64,000 nucleotides of DNA, taken from Microbacterium sp. zg-Y625. GTDB lineage: Bacteria > Actinomycetota > Actinomycetes > Actinomycetales > Microbacteriaceae. Under the pieces are notes generated by a model. That model was not told the origin of the DNA, did not search any database, and was given only the letters and a program-made list of their open reading frames with translations. Position 1 is the first letter of the stretch. The number at the start of each line of letters is the position of its first letter. The translations under genes were made by a program, and so were the position numbers. The DNA lies in assembly GCF_030246925.1 (NCBI RefSeq), contig NZ_CP126740.1, positions 744,001 through 808,000 on the forward strand. Direction: 5' to 3'. This document shows positions 1 through 8,699 of the stretch, piece by piece.

Positions 1-5
1 CCGCG

Positions 6-1751
6 GTGCGGGACGCGCGCGTCGAGCGCTCCTATTCTCGCAACACCGCGGGCGAGGTGACCAGCCCGGCGATGCGCGAATGGTTCCGCGCGCATGGGCG
101 CCCCGTCAGTATCGTCATCCCCAGCTACAACGACGTCGCCCTGCTGACCGTCGCGCTGCGCAGCATCGAGGAGACCCTGTCAGGGGCCGACTACGAGGTC
201 ATCATCGTCGACGACTACATCGACGCGGCGGTCGGCGCGCAGCTGCGCGCGTTCGAGTCCGACCGGGTGCGGGTCATCCTGAAGGAGCGTCGCCTGGGCT
301 TCGCCGGCACGGTGAACGTGGGCATGGCGCAGGCACGTCACGACATCGTCCTGCTCAACAGCGACATCGTCGCCAAGCCGGGGTGGCTGGAGGCGCTGCA
401 GTACAGCGCATACGAGATCGACCCCCGGATCGGGATGGTCAGCCCGAAGCTCGTCTACCCCGACGGCCTCATCCAGTACGGCGGGACGTACTGGGCGCGC
501 CTGCTCGCGCCGCAGTGGTTCGGGCACCTGCACGTCGGCTCGCCCGCCACGAAGCCCACGGCGAACGTCGCCGGATACAACACATCGATCTCCGGGGCGT
601 GCGTGTACATCACGCGGGCGGCGTTCGACGCCGTGGGGCCGCTCGACGACGAGTTCTGGCTCGGGTTCGAGGACGTCGACTATGGCCTGCGGTCGTGGGA
701 TGCCGGCTTCCGCTGCTACTACCAGCCGGCCGCGATGCTCGTGCATCACGAGTCGGCCTCCCGCGGGTACAGCCAGGGCCACCGCGAACTGGCGTCGATG
801 CGGCGGTTCTGGCGGCGGTGGCAGTCGCGTTTCCTCGCGCGATCGGTCGATGCCGCCCAGCCCGTGGACATCGTGCTCGGGTCGGCATCCGATGGTCTCT
901 GGCGGCGGTACGTCGAGACGCTCGCCGACCACCTGCGGCGCAGCGGTCGCGAGGTCGCGGTGCACGTCGTCGAGGGGCCCGCGCCGCAGGAAGAGCTCAT
1001 CGAGCGGCTCGCCGGCCGTGGCGGCGTGGTCGTCGCCTGCGACTGGACGGCCGCCGAGACCGTCTGGTTGGCCACCCGGCGCGCGGGTGTGCCGGTGTAC
1101 CTGCTGCCGACCGTCGAGAGTGTCGGCTTTCCGGATGACCCCGCACGGCAGACCCGCATCATCGCCGGGTACCGGTCCGAATTCGACTACATCGCCCCCA
1201 CCCGCTGGGCGCAGCGCCAGCTGCAGGCGGAGACCGCATGGGAGGTGCTCGCACGGGTGGCCCCGGCGCTGCAGCCGCCCGCGCTCCCGGAGTCCGCCGA
1301 GCCCGTCGTGGTCAGCATCGGCGCCACGGCGCAGCAGCAGGGCGAGGTCGGGGCCGTCGCCGCGAAGCACGACCACCGGGTCGTGCATGTGGACGCCCTC
1401 GATACCGGCGAGCTCGAACGCATCGCCGGCCTGCGCCCCCGGGCGATCGTGTCGTACGAGGAGTACAGCTCGCCGCTCGCGCCGTATGCGCTGATGTCTC
1501 TGGGGGCCGTGTGGATCGCGGCGGAGAGTCCCGCGCTCGGACACGACGTGCTCGACGGGTACAACGCCCTGCTGTTCTCGCGCGGCGACGCGCAGTCTCT
1601 CGAGCGCGCGATGGCGGACGCGCTCACCCACGACGCGACATGGGCGCAGGTGCGGGCCAACGCGCACGCCTGGGTCCAGCGCGCCGCACGCCTCGCCCCC
1701 GACGCGGTGTCACGCGCCATCGACGCCTTCGCGACCGACCCCGTCAGCTGA
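6..1751 (+). CDS. GT2 family glycosyltransferase with C-terminal second domain (5' end may lie outside window)
   Basis: Probable cytoplasmic glycosyltransferase for an envelope glycan. An N-terminal GT-A domain spans about residues 33-270, with VSIVIPSYND at 34-43, a nucleotide/metal-binding NSD at 118-120, and WLGFEDVDYGLR at 218-229, which fits the GT2 acceptor/base motif. The remaining ~300 residues resemble a degenerate GT-B (GT1/GT4-like) half, so this may be a bifunctional or fused enzyme. The frame is open to the window edge, so the GTG at 6 is only the first usable start and the true N-terminus may lie upstream. rmlA follows after 50 bases on the same strand. The sugar and acceptor cannot be read from sequence. 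Confidence 0.85.
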   Translation: MRDARVERSYSRNTAGEVTSPAMREWFRAHGRPVSIVIPSYNDVALLTVALRSIEETLSGADYEVIIVDDYIDAAVGAQLRAFESDRVRVILKERRLGFAGTVNVGMAQARHDIVLLNSDIVAKPGWLEALQYSAYEIDPRIGMVSPKLVYPDGLIQYGGTYWARLLAPQWFGHLHVGSPATKPTANVAGYNTSISGACVYITRAAFDAVGPLDDEFWLGFEDVDYGLRSWDAGFRCYYQPAAMLVHHESASRGYSQGHRELASMRRFWRRWQSRFLARSVDAAQPVDIVLGSASDGLWRRYVETLADHLRRSGREVAVHVVEGPAPQEELIERLAGRGGVVVACDWTAAETVWLATRRAGVPVYLLPTVESVGFPDDPARQTRIIAGYRSEFDYIAPTRWAQRQLQAETAWEVLARVAPALQPPALPESAEPVVVSIGATAQQQGEVGAVAAKHDHRVVHVDALDTGELERIAGLRPRAIVSYEEYSSPLAPYALMSLGAVWIAAESPALGHDVLDGYNALLFSRGDAQSLERAMADALTHDATWAQVRANAHAWVQRAARLAPDAVSRAIDAFATDPVS

Positions 1752-1801
1752 TCGCGTCCGCGGGTTTGGTGCCGCCCGCCTGATGAACGAGACTGGACGG
1801 C

Positions 1802-2674
1802 ATGCGTGGAATCATTCTCGCCGGCGGAACCGGATCCCGCCTGCACCCCATCACCCTCGGCGTCTCCAAGCAGCTGGTTCCCGTCTACGACAAGCCGATG
1901 ATCTACTACCCGCTGTCGACGCTGCTGCTGGCGGGCATCCGCGACATCCTCATCATCACGACGCCGCAGGACTCCGAGGCCTTCCAGCGGCTGCTGGGTG
2001 ACGGCTCGCGGTTCGGGATCTCCCTGACGTACAAGGTGCAGCCCAGCCCCGACGGACTGGCGCAGGCGTTCGTCCTCGGGGCCGACCACATCGGCGATGA
2101 TTCCGTGGCGCTCGTGCTGGGCGACAACATCTTCTACGGCCAGGGCATGGGCACGCGGCTGCGCCAGTACACGACGCTGGACGGCGGCGTGGTGTTCGGC
2201 TACTGGGTCGACGATCCCACCGCCTACGGTGTGGTGGAGTTCGATGACCAGGGCCGGGTGGTCTCACTCGAGGAGAAGCCGACCGTTCCCCGCTCGAACT
2301 ACGCCGTCCCCGGCCTGTACTTCTACGACAACGACGTCGTCGACATCGCCGCGAACCTCACGCCGTCGGCGCGAGGAGAGCTCGAGATCACCGACGTGAA
2401 CCGCGAGTACCTCGCGCAGGGACGGCTGAAGGTCGAGCTGCTGCCGCGAGGCACCGCGTGGCTGGACACCGGAACCTTCGATTCGCTCGCCGAGGCGACG
2501 GACTTCATCCGCACCGTGGAGAAGCGTCAGGGCCTGTCGATCGGCAGCCCCGAAGAGGTGGCCTGGCGCGTCGGGTTCCTCACCGACGACGAGCTGCGCG
2601 AGCGCGCCGAGCCGCTGGTCAAGAGCGGCTACGGTGCCTACCTGCTCAAGGTGCTGCAGCAGGGCAGACACTGA
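1802..2674 (+). CDS. rmlA: Glucose-1-phosphate thymidylyltransferase (RmlA/RfbA)
   Basis: Catalyses dTTP + glucose-1-phosphate to dTDP-glucose, the first step of dTDP-L-rhamnose synthesis. At 290 residues it has the usual RmlA length. The nucleotidyltransferase signature [11 protein letters not shown] begins near residue 6, followed by the [12 protein letters not shown] segment and the LGDNIFYG metal/sugar-binding segment, all typical of RmlA. The ATG at 1802 gives the conserved MRGIILAGG start. Its stop overlaps the possible CTG start of the next gene. rmlB, rmlC and rmlD are not in this window, so the rest of the pathway must lie elsewhere, perhaps just upstream. It supplies rhamnose to the two RgpF-like genes that follow. 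Confidence 0.96.
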   Translation: MRGIILAGGTGSRLHPITLGVSKQLVPVYDKPMIYYPLSTLLLAGIRDILIITTPQDSEAFQRLLGDGSRFGISLTYKVQPSPDGLAQAFVLGADHIGDDSVALVLGDNIFYGQGMGTRLRQYTTLDGGVVFGYWVDDPTAYGVVEFDDQGRVVSLEEKPTVPRSNYAVPGLYFYDNDVVDIAANLTPSARGELEITDVNREYLAQGRLKVELLPRGTAWLDTGTFDSLAEATDFIRTVEKRQGLSIGSPEEVAWRVGFLTDDELRERAEPLVKSGYGAYLLKVLQQGRH

Positions 2675-3306
2675 CCGCGGTGTCGGGTGTGGGTGTGCCG
2701 GTGGCGTTCCCGGTGGGTGGGCGCCGGCTGGTGGTGTATGTGGTGTGGGATCGCCGTGGCGGTGTGGAGGATTACATCCCGGTGGCGTTGGCGGGGTTGC
2801 GTGAGCATGCGGCGCGCATTCTCGTGGTGGTGAACGGGGAGTTGTCGGCGGAGGGTCGCGCGAAGCTCGAGCCGGTGTGTGATGAGGTGCTGGTTCGGGA
2901 GAACCGGGGTTTCGACATCTGGGCGCATAAGGATGCGTTGGATCACCTGGGGTCGTCGGTGGCGGAGTTCGATGAGGTCGTGTTCGCCAATGACACCTGG
3001 TATGGGCCGGTGCGGCCGTTCGGTCCGGTGTTCGAGCGGATGGATGCGCAGCCGGTTCATTTCTGGGGGATGACCGATCATGCCCGGGAGGTGCCGAATC
3101 CGTTCACGGGTTCGGGTGTGCTTCCGTATCATCTGCAGTCGTTCTGGATCGCGGTGCGGCGGGAGATGCTGGGGTCGTCGCGGTGGCGGGAGTATTGGGC
3201 GGCGCTGCCGGAGATGCCCGGGTATTTCGATGCGGTGTTGAAGCATGAGGTGGTGTTCACGGAGCACTTCGCCGAGGCCGGTTACATCCACCAAGCCGCC
3301 TTCCCC
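2671..3306 (+). repeat. Near-identical direct repeat, unit 1 (5' part of first RgpF-like gene)
   Basis: This block matches 4572-5207 with about 17 differences in ~636 bases by my reading (about 97% identity). It begins at the start codon (CTG here, ATG in unit 2) and ends within the codons for AAFP, after which the copies diverge abruptly. Its GAT/CAT/TTG-rich codon use differs from both flanks. Confidence 0.9.
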
Positions 3307-4575
3307 TCCGCCGGGTATCCCTCCGACCATCCGGCACTGTTCAACGTCGACCTGATGCTGGACGACGGGTGTCCTCTCGTGAAGCGGCGTCCGCTGTTCC
3401 ACTACCCGCCGTTCCTCGACCGCCACGCGGTGATCGGCCGTGAGCTGATCGCCCGGATCGCACGGGAGGATTACCCCGTCGAGGTGGTCATGCACGACCT
3501 CGCGCGCAACGTCGCGCCACGCGTGCTCATCGCAGACGCCGGTCTGGTCGACGTGGTGGGCGAGGACGACGCCCCGGAGGTGCCGGCGTGGACGCCGCGC
3601 GTGACGGTCATCCTGAACCTCGGCGGCCCCGCAGCGGCCACGGCCCTCAGGGCTGCCTTGACGTCGGTCCCCGCGCCCTACAGGGTCGTCGCGACCGTGC
3701 CGCGGCAGGACATGGTCGACGAGGTCGCCGCGATCCTCCGTGACGGCGCCGCCGAGGACGTCGAGGTGCGCGTCGTCCCGTCCGGGCCCGACTTCGGCGA
3801 CGCGCTGTGGGTCGGATGCCGGGATGTGCTCGTGGACCCCACCCGGGATCTCATCGTGCGCCTGCGGGACGATCCGTGCCTGTACGGGCGGGAGGCCGGA
3901 GCGGTGTACCTCCGCCGCCACGACCTGGAGTCGCTGCTGGGCGGCCCTGGAGTCGTGACGCGGCTGTACGAAGGCTTCCACCGCGAACCGGGGCTGGGGG
4001 CGGTGTTCCCCGTGCGCGCGCACATCGGACGCGCGGTCGCGGGCCTCGGCTGGGGGGAGCATTGGGGTCCCGCGCAGCAGCTCTTCGAGCGTATGGGCGT
4101 GCGGGTGCCGGTGGATCCGGGGCCCTCGGTCGGCCCGTCGATCGGGGCCTGGATCGCCCGGCCGCAGGCTCTCGCCCTCCTCACGGAAGTGACGGCGGAA
4201 CCGGAAGACGACTCGCTGGGGGAGACCCTCGCCCGTGCGGGTGGGGACGACCTGCTCCTCGCGCCGTTCGCGGCGGAACGCGGGTATCACGTGCGCACCG
4301 TGCTGAGCCCGCAGCACGCCGCGATCGCTCATTCGTCGATCGACTACGCGGTCGACCAGCTCTCCACCACCCTGCCGGGCTACCCCCTGGAGCAGATCCA
4401 GTTCCTGCACCGCGTCCAGTGGGACGGGAACGTCAGCGTGCGCGGCATCCTGAAGATGTATCTGAATATGAACCGTCCGGGCCTGATGCAGCGGGTGCGC
4501 CGGGCGGCCCATGCCGCGCGAAGGGTGCGCGACATCCCCCGCAGGCTGCGCGCACGCGTGAGGAGGGGTCGATGA
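2680..4575 (+). CDS. RgpF-like rhamnan synthesis protein, copy 1 (diverged C-terminal half)
   Basis: Member of the rhamnan synthesis F (RgpF) family, presumed glycosyltransferases that build or modify rhamnose polymers in the cytoplasm. Residues ~1-205 carry the family core (DEVLVRENRGFDIWAHKDA, VFANDTWYGPV). The second half retains DGCPLVKRRPLF and DLARNVAPRVL but has lost the KLHSKK motif kept in copy 2; the aligned segment is RLRDDP at about residue 394. The start is uncertain. Copy 2 begins with ATG where this copy has CTG (2671), with AGGG six bases before it; the first conventional start is GTG at 2680, used here. Codon use in the first 200 codons (many GAT, CAT, TTG, NNG) differs sharply from the rest. 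Confidence 0.85.
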   Translation: MSGVGVPVAFPVGGRRLVVYVVWDRRGGVEDYIPVALAGLREHAARILVVVNGELSAEGRAKLEPVCDEVLVRENRGFDIWAHKDALDHLGSSVAEFDEVVFANDTWYGPVRPFGPVFERMDAQPVHFWGMTDHAREVPNPFTGSGVLPYHLQSFWIAVRREMLGSSRWREYWAALPEMPGYFDAVLKHEVVFTEHFAEAGYIHQAAFPSAGYPSDHPALFNVDLMLDDGCPLVKRRPLFHYPPFLDRHAVIGRELIARIAREDYPVEVVMHDLARNVAPRVLIADAGLVDVVGEDDAPEVPAWTPRVTVILNLGGPAAATALRAALTSVPAPYRVVATVPRQDMVDEVAAILRDGAAEDVEVRVVPSGPDFGDALWVGCRDVLVDPTRDLIVRLRDDPCLYGREAGAVYLRRHDLESLLGGPGVVTRLYEGFHREPGLGAVFPVRAHIGRAVAGLGWGEHWGPAQQLFERMGVRVPVDPGPSVGPSIGAWIARPQALALLTEVTAEPEDDSLGETLARAGGDDLLLAPFAAERGYHVRTVLSPQHAAIAHSSIDYAVDQLSTTLPGYPLEQIQFLHRVQWDGNVSVRGILKMYLNMNRPGLMQRVRRAAHAARRVRDIPRRLRARVRRGR

Positions 4576-5207
4576 CCGCGGTGTCGGGTGTGGGTGTGCC
4601 GGTGGCGTTTCCGGTGGGTGGGCGGCGGCTGGTGGTGTATGTCGTGTGGGATCGCCGTGGGGGTGTGGAGGATTACATCCCGGTGGCGTTGGCGGGGTTG
4701 CGTGAGCATGCCGATCGCATCCTGGTGGTGGTGAACGGGGAGTTGTCGGCGGAGGGCCGCGCGAAGCTCGAGCCGGTGTGCGATGAGGTGCTGGTTCGGG
4801 AGAACCGGGGTTTCGACATCTGGGCGCATAAGGATGCGTTGGATCATCTGGGGTCGTCGGTGGCGGAGTTCGATGAGGTCGTGTTCGCCAATGACACCTG
4901 GTATGGCCCGGTGCGGCCGTTCGGTCCGGTGTTCGAGCGGATGGATGCGCAGCCGGTGCATTTCTGGGGGATGACTGATCATGCCCGGGAGGTGCCGAAT
5001 CCGTTCACGGGTTCGGGTGTGCTTCCGTATCATCTGCAGTCGTTCTGGATCGCGGTGCGGCGGGAGATGCTGGGGTCGTCGCGGTGGCGGGAGTATTGGG
5101 CGGCGCTGCCGGAGATGCCCGGGTATTTCGATGCGGTGTTGAAGCATGAGGTGGTGTTCACGGAGCACTTCGCCGAGGCCGGTTACGTCCACCAAGCCGC
5201 CTTCCCG
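4572..5207 (+). repeat. Near-identical direct repeat, unit 2 (5' part of second RgpF-like gene)
   Basis: Partner of 2671-3306 at an offset of 1901 bases. Upstream sequence is unrelated between copies apart from a G-rich ribosome site. Most differences are third-position changes; the protein changes are an Ala/Asp near residue 49 and an Ile/Val near the distal end. Confidence 0.9.
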
Positions 5208-6512
5208 CAGTCCGAGTATCCGAGCAAGAATCCGTCGTTGTACGACGCGGCAGCGCTCGTGGCCGACGGCTGTCCGCTGCTCAAGCGGCGCGTGTTCTTC
5301 CAGTGGCCCCCCTACCTCAACGCCAACGGCGTCGTCGGGCGGTGGGTGATCGACGAAGCCGAGGCGGGCGGCTACCCCCTCGAGGTGATGTGGCAGGACC
5401 TGGCGCGCAACGTCGCCCCGAAGGTGCTCAACGCGGATGCCGCGATGCTCGAGATCCCCGCGTCGGCGGGTGCCACCCGGTACGACCCGGACAGGCCGCT
5501 TCGCGTCGTGGCGATCCTGCACGTGTTCTACACCGAGATGCTCGACGGCATGCTCGACCGCGTCGAGACGCTGCCCGACGGATTCGACCTCATCGTCACG
5601 ACCCCCGACCAAGCCCGGGCCGACACGCTGTCGACACGCCTCGCCGAACGGTACGGCACCGCCGTGTCGTGGCAGGTGCGTGTCGTGGACAACAGCGGCC
5701 GCGACCAGAGCGCATTCCTCGTCGGATGCCGAGATGTCCTGCTCGGCGGGGGATACGACCTGGTCGTGAAGCTCCATTCCAAGAAGACGCCGCAGGACGG
5801 GTTCAACGTCGGGCGGCATTTCGCCCGGCAGCAGTTCGGGAACCTGCTCGCGGGGCCCGCCTACACCGCGAACGTGCTGGCGATGTTCCAGCGTGAGCCG
5901 GGACTGGGCATGGTGTTCCCTCCCATGATCCACATCGGCTACCCCACCATGGGGCGGGCCTGGTGGGCGAACAAACCCGGGTTCGAGGTTCTGGCCGATG
6001 TGCTCGGCATCCACGTGCCGCTGGACGACGTCTCGCCGCTCGCGCCCTACGGCTCGATGTTCATCGCCCGCCCCGAGGCCCTGCGCCCGCTGGTGGACCA
6101 CCCGTGGAAGTACGAGGACTTCGGCGGCGAGGGCGCCTATGCCGACGGGGGCCTCGCCCACATCCTCGAGCGCATGCCCGCGTATGCCGCCGGTGAGCAG
6201 GGCTACCACTCGCGCACCGTCGCGAACGCCGACTACATCGCGACCAGCTACGCCGCGCTGGAGTTCAACCTCGACGAGTTGAGCGCCGGCGGCCGCGGCG
6301 ACCTCTCCGAGCGCATCCAGACCCTTCGGCTGGCGGGGGACTTCTCCCGGGGGCGCGCGATCGATTTCCTGCGCGTCTACCTGCGGGTGCACCATCCCGG
6401 ACTCGGTGCTCGACTGCGGGCGGTGGCGGCGGCGCCGACCGTGCGGGGCCGGCTGCTGCGCGCGGCGCGGCGGCTCGTGCGCCGCGCAGGAGCTCTCAGG
6501 CGCGGACGGTAG
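4572..6512 (+). CDS. RgpF-like rhamnan synthesis protein, copy 2 (canonical)
   Basis: A 646-residue RgpF-family protein, likely a rhamnosyltransferase or rhamnan assembly enzyme. The ATG overlaps the stop of copy 1 (ATGA), and an AGGAGGGG ribosome site sits three bases upstream. The N-terminal ~210 residues match copy 1 with about two to three differences, while the C-terminal half is only moderately similar. The second-domain motif KLHSKKTP is intact at about residues 400-407, and a WKYEDFGGEGAYADGG segment follows. The ABC permease gene starts 10 bases downstream, so the product most likely works on the glycan exported by that transporter. Codon use switches from NNG/NNT-rich to NNC-rich near 5206, as in copy 1. 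Confidence 0.92.
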   Translation: MTAVSGVGVPVAFPVGGRRLVVYVVWDRRGGVEDYIPVALAGLREHADRILVVVNGELSAEGRAKLEPVCDEVLVRENRGFDIWAHKDALDHLGSSVAEFDEVVFANDTWYGPVRPFGPVFERMDAQPVHFWGMTDHAREVPNPFTGSGVLPYHLQSFWIAVRREMLGSSRWREYWAALPEMPGYFDAVLKHEVVFTEHFAEAGYVHQAAFPQSEYPSKNPSLYDAAALVADGCPLLKRRVFFQWPPYLNANGVVGRWVIDEAEAGGYPLEVMWQDLARNVAPKVLNADAAMLEIPASAGATRYDPDRPLRVVAILHVFYTEMLDGMLDRVETLPDGFDLIVTTPDQARADTLSTRLAERYGTAVSWQVRVVDNSGRDQSAFLVGCRDVLLGGGYDLVVKLHSKKTPQDGFNVGRHFARQQFGNLLAGPAYTANVLAMFQREPGLGMVFPPMIHIGYPTMGRAWWANKPGFEVLADVLGIHVPLDDVSPLAPYGSMFIARPEALRPLVDHPWKYEDFGGEGAYADGGLAHILERMPAYAAGEQGYHSRTVANADYIATSYAALEFNLDELSAGGRGDLSERIQTLRLAGDFSRGRAIDFLRVYLRVHHPGLGARLRAVAAAPTVRGRLLRAARRLVRRAGALRRGR

Positions 6513-6522
6513 ACTCACCGGA

Positions 6523-7437
6523 ATGTCCGAAGCGTCCATCGCCGCGCAGCGCTATGCGCGCCTCAGCGCCACACCGATGCGGACGATCGGGGCACCCAAG
6601 GGCCTCCGACCCCGCGCCCTCCTGGAGTCCGTCAGCAGCCTGTTCGCGCAGCGCAGCATGCTCGACCTCCTCATCCGCCGCGACCTGAAGGCGCGCTACA
6701 AGGACTCGACCCTCGGGTTCCTGTGGTCCCTCGCGCGCCCCCTCATGCAGCTGGCGATCTACTTCATCGTCGTCGGGCAGTTCCTGGGGGCCGCGCGCGG
6801 CATCCCGGACTTCGCCGTCTACATCTTCACCGGGCTGACGGCGGTCGGGCTGTTCACCGAGATCGTCATCAGCGGCACCGGTTCCATCATCGCCAATTCC
6901 GGCCTCGTGAAGAAGGTCTACCTGCCGCGCGAGGTCTTCCCCCTCGCGAGCGTGGGCTCCGCCCTGTTCAACTTCGCCGTGCAGCTGGCGATACTCGTGC
7001 TCGCCACGCTGCTCGTGGGCAAACCACCGCTGCACGCGGAGATCCTCTACGTGCTGCCGTCGATCGCGGTGCTGGTGGTCTTCGGCACCGCCCTGGCGCT
7101 GCTCTTCAGCGCCCTCAACGTCTATCTGCGCGATGTGCAGTATCTGGTCGAGGTCGGGACGATGCTGCTGTTCTGGGCCAGCCCCGTGGTCTACTCCTGG
7201 CAGATGGCCACCGAGATCATCCGGTCCGAGTTCTGGACGGCGGTCTTCACGAACAACCCGATCACCCTCGCCGTGCTCGGATTCCAGCGCGCATTCTGGG
7301 TCGGCGGAGCGGACTTCCCCCAGCCGACCGATCTGCTGCTGCGGCAGGGCATCGCGCTCGTCGTCGGACTGGTCTTCCTCTTCGCCAGCCATCGGGTCTT
7401 CCTGCGCCTGCAGGGCAACTTCGCGCAAGAACTGTGA
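6523..7437 (+). CDS. ABC-2 type polysaccharide export permease (Wzm-like), system 1
   Basis: Integral membrane subunit of an ABC exporter that moves lipid-linked glycan across the cytoplasmic membrane. The 304-residue protein has the family segment LLIRRDLKARYKDSTLGFLW before the first membrane helix and about six hydrophobic helices, ending FLRLQGNFAQEL. The ATG at 6523 follows the RgpF stop by 10 bases. A TAGACT hexamer ends seven bases before the start and may be an internal promoter. The ATPase partner follows 17 bases later, and linkage to RgpF genes suggests a rhamnose-containing cargo. A paralogue lies at 22908. Confidence 0.93.
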   Translation: MSEASIAAQRYARLSATPMRTIGAPKGLRPRALLESVSSLFAQRSMLDLLIRRDLKARYKDSTLGFLWSLARPLMQLAIYFIVVGQFLGAARGIPDFAVYIFTGLTAVGLFTEIVISGTGSIIANSGLVKKVYLPREVFPLASVGSALFNFAVQLAILVLATLLVGKPPLHAEILYVLPSIAVLVVFGTALALLFSALNVYLRDVQYLVEVGTMLLFWASPVVYSWQMATEIIRSEFWTAVFTNNPITLAVLGFQRAFWVGGADFPQPTDLLLRQGIALVVGLVFLFASHRVFLRLQGNFAQEL

Positions 7438-7454
7438 ACGGACGAGAACACGAG

Positions 7455-8699
7455 ATGAACAGTCGGGGCCCCCAGGAGCCGCACCCTGACGTCGTGCGCG
7501 TCAACGGTGTGTCGAAGCGATTCGTCGTGCGCAAGGACTCATCGATCAAGGAGCGCATCGTCACGTTGGGACGAGCGGGCCGGCGCCACCGCGAGGACTT
7601 CTGGGCGTTGCGCGAGGTCGACATCGCCATCGCAGCGGGCACGACGATCGGGCTGATCGGGCACAACGGCTCCGGCAAGAGCACGCTGCTGAAAGTCATC
7701 GGCGGCATCATCGACCCCACGACGGGCACCGTCGAGCAGCGCGGCCGCCTGGCGGCGCTGCTCGAGCTGGGGGCGGGATTCCACCCCGACCTCACCGGAC
7801 GTGAGAACGTCTATCTGAACGCTTCCGTGCTCGGGCTCACCCGGGCCGAGACCGACGAGCGCTTCGACGACATCGTCGGGTTCTCCGGCATCGGGGAGTT
7901 CATCGACACCCAGGTGAAGTTCTATTCGTCGGGGATGTACGTGCGGCTGGCGTTCGCCGTCGCGGTGCACACCGACCCGGACATCCTGCTCGTCGACGAG
8001 GTCCTCGCCGTCGGCGACGAGGCGTTCCAGCGGAAGTGCCTCGACAAGATCCGCACCTTCCAGGCGGAGGGTCGCACCATCGTGATCGTGAGCCACTCGC
8101 TGGGTCAGATCACCGAGCTCTGCGACCGCGCCGTGCTGATGAACCGGGGACGCGTCGTCTTCGACGGCGACCCGAACATGGCCGTGGCCCGCTTCCGCGA
8201 CATCCTCGATGAGCGGCGCGTGGCGGAAGAAGAACGCGAGCACGAGCGCACCGGCACGCGCGACGCGGTCGAGACCGAGAGCGCGCGCATCGTCTCCACG
8301 GAGCTCGAGGTGGTCGATGGAACGGCCGATGGCGAGGTCCTTCCGGGCAGCGACATCCGCATCCGCGTGGAACTCGAAGCGGCGGAGCCGCTCGAGCAGT
8401 GGCGCTGCGCCATCCAGGTCGACACCGTCATGGGTGCGGCGGTGTACGGAACGACCAGCGAGCGCGTCGGGTTCGTCCCGGAGCCCCTCATCGGCCGACG
8501 TACCGTGGAGTTCCTGCTGCGCGACGCGCGGTTCGGCGAAGGCAAGTACTTCGTGAACGTCTCCCTGATGGATTCTGCGGGCCGTCACCTGGACGACGCG
8601 CGGCAGGCCTGCTCCTTCGACGCCGCGCCGTTCCACAGCGCGGTGGGTCCGGTGTTCATCGTGCCGGAGTTCACGGACGTCACCGACGGCCGTGTCTGA
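7455..8699 (+). CDS. ABC polysaccharide export ATPase with C-terminal glycan-binding domain (Wzt-like)
   Basis: Cytoplasmic ATPase of exporter system 1. The nucleotide-binding domain has Walker A GHNGSGKS at 69-76, an ABC signature YSSGMYVRL near 157 and Walker B ILLVDEVLAVGDE. Beyond ~residue 260 there is a ~150-residue beta-rich extension, like the Wzt carbohydrate-binding domain that recognises a modified chain terminus before export. The second ATPase in this window lacks it. I chose ATG 7455; a GTG at 7434 overlapping the permease stop would add seven residues. The next GT gene overlaps by eight bases. Confidence 0.93.
   Translation: MNSRGPQEPHPDVVRVNGVSKRFVVRKDSSIKERIVTLGRAGRRHREDFWALREVDIAIAAGTTIGLIGHNGSGKSTLLKVIGGIIDPTTGTVEQRGRLAALLELGAGFHPDLTGRENVYLNASVLGLTRAETDERFDDIVGFSGIGEFIDTQVKFYSSGMYVRLAFAVAVHTDPDILLVDEVLAVGDEAFQRKCLDKIRTFQAEGRTIVIVSHSLGQITELCDRAVLMNRGRVVFDGDPNMAVARFRDILDERRVAEEEREHERTGTRDAVETESARIVSTELEVVDGTADGEVLPGSDIRIRVELEAAEPLEQWRCAIQVDTVMGAAVYGTTSERVGFVPEPLIGRRTVEFLLRDARFGEGKYFVNVSLMDSAGRHLDDARQACSFDAAPFHSAVGPVFIVPEFTDVTDGRV

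Noticed and set aside
2638..4512. 624-codon minus-strand frame across the first RgpF-like gene
   Set aside because: It is antisense to a clear family member and rich in His/Arg/Pro, with no motif. The similar frame at 4380-6539 repeats only because the underlying DNA is duplicated.
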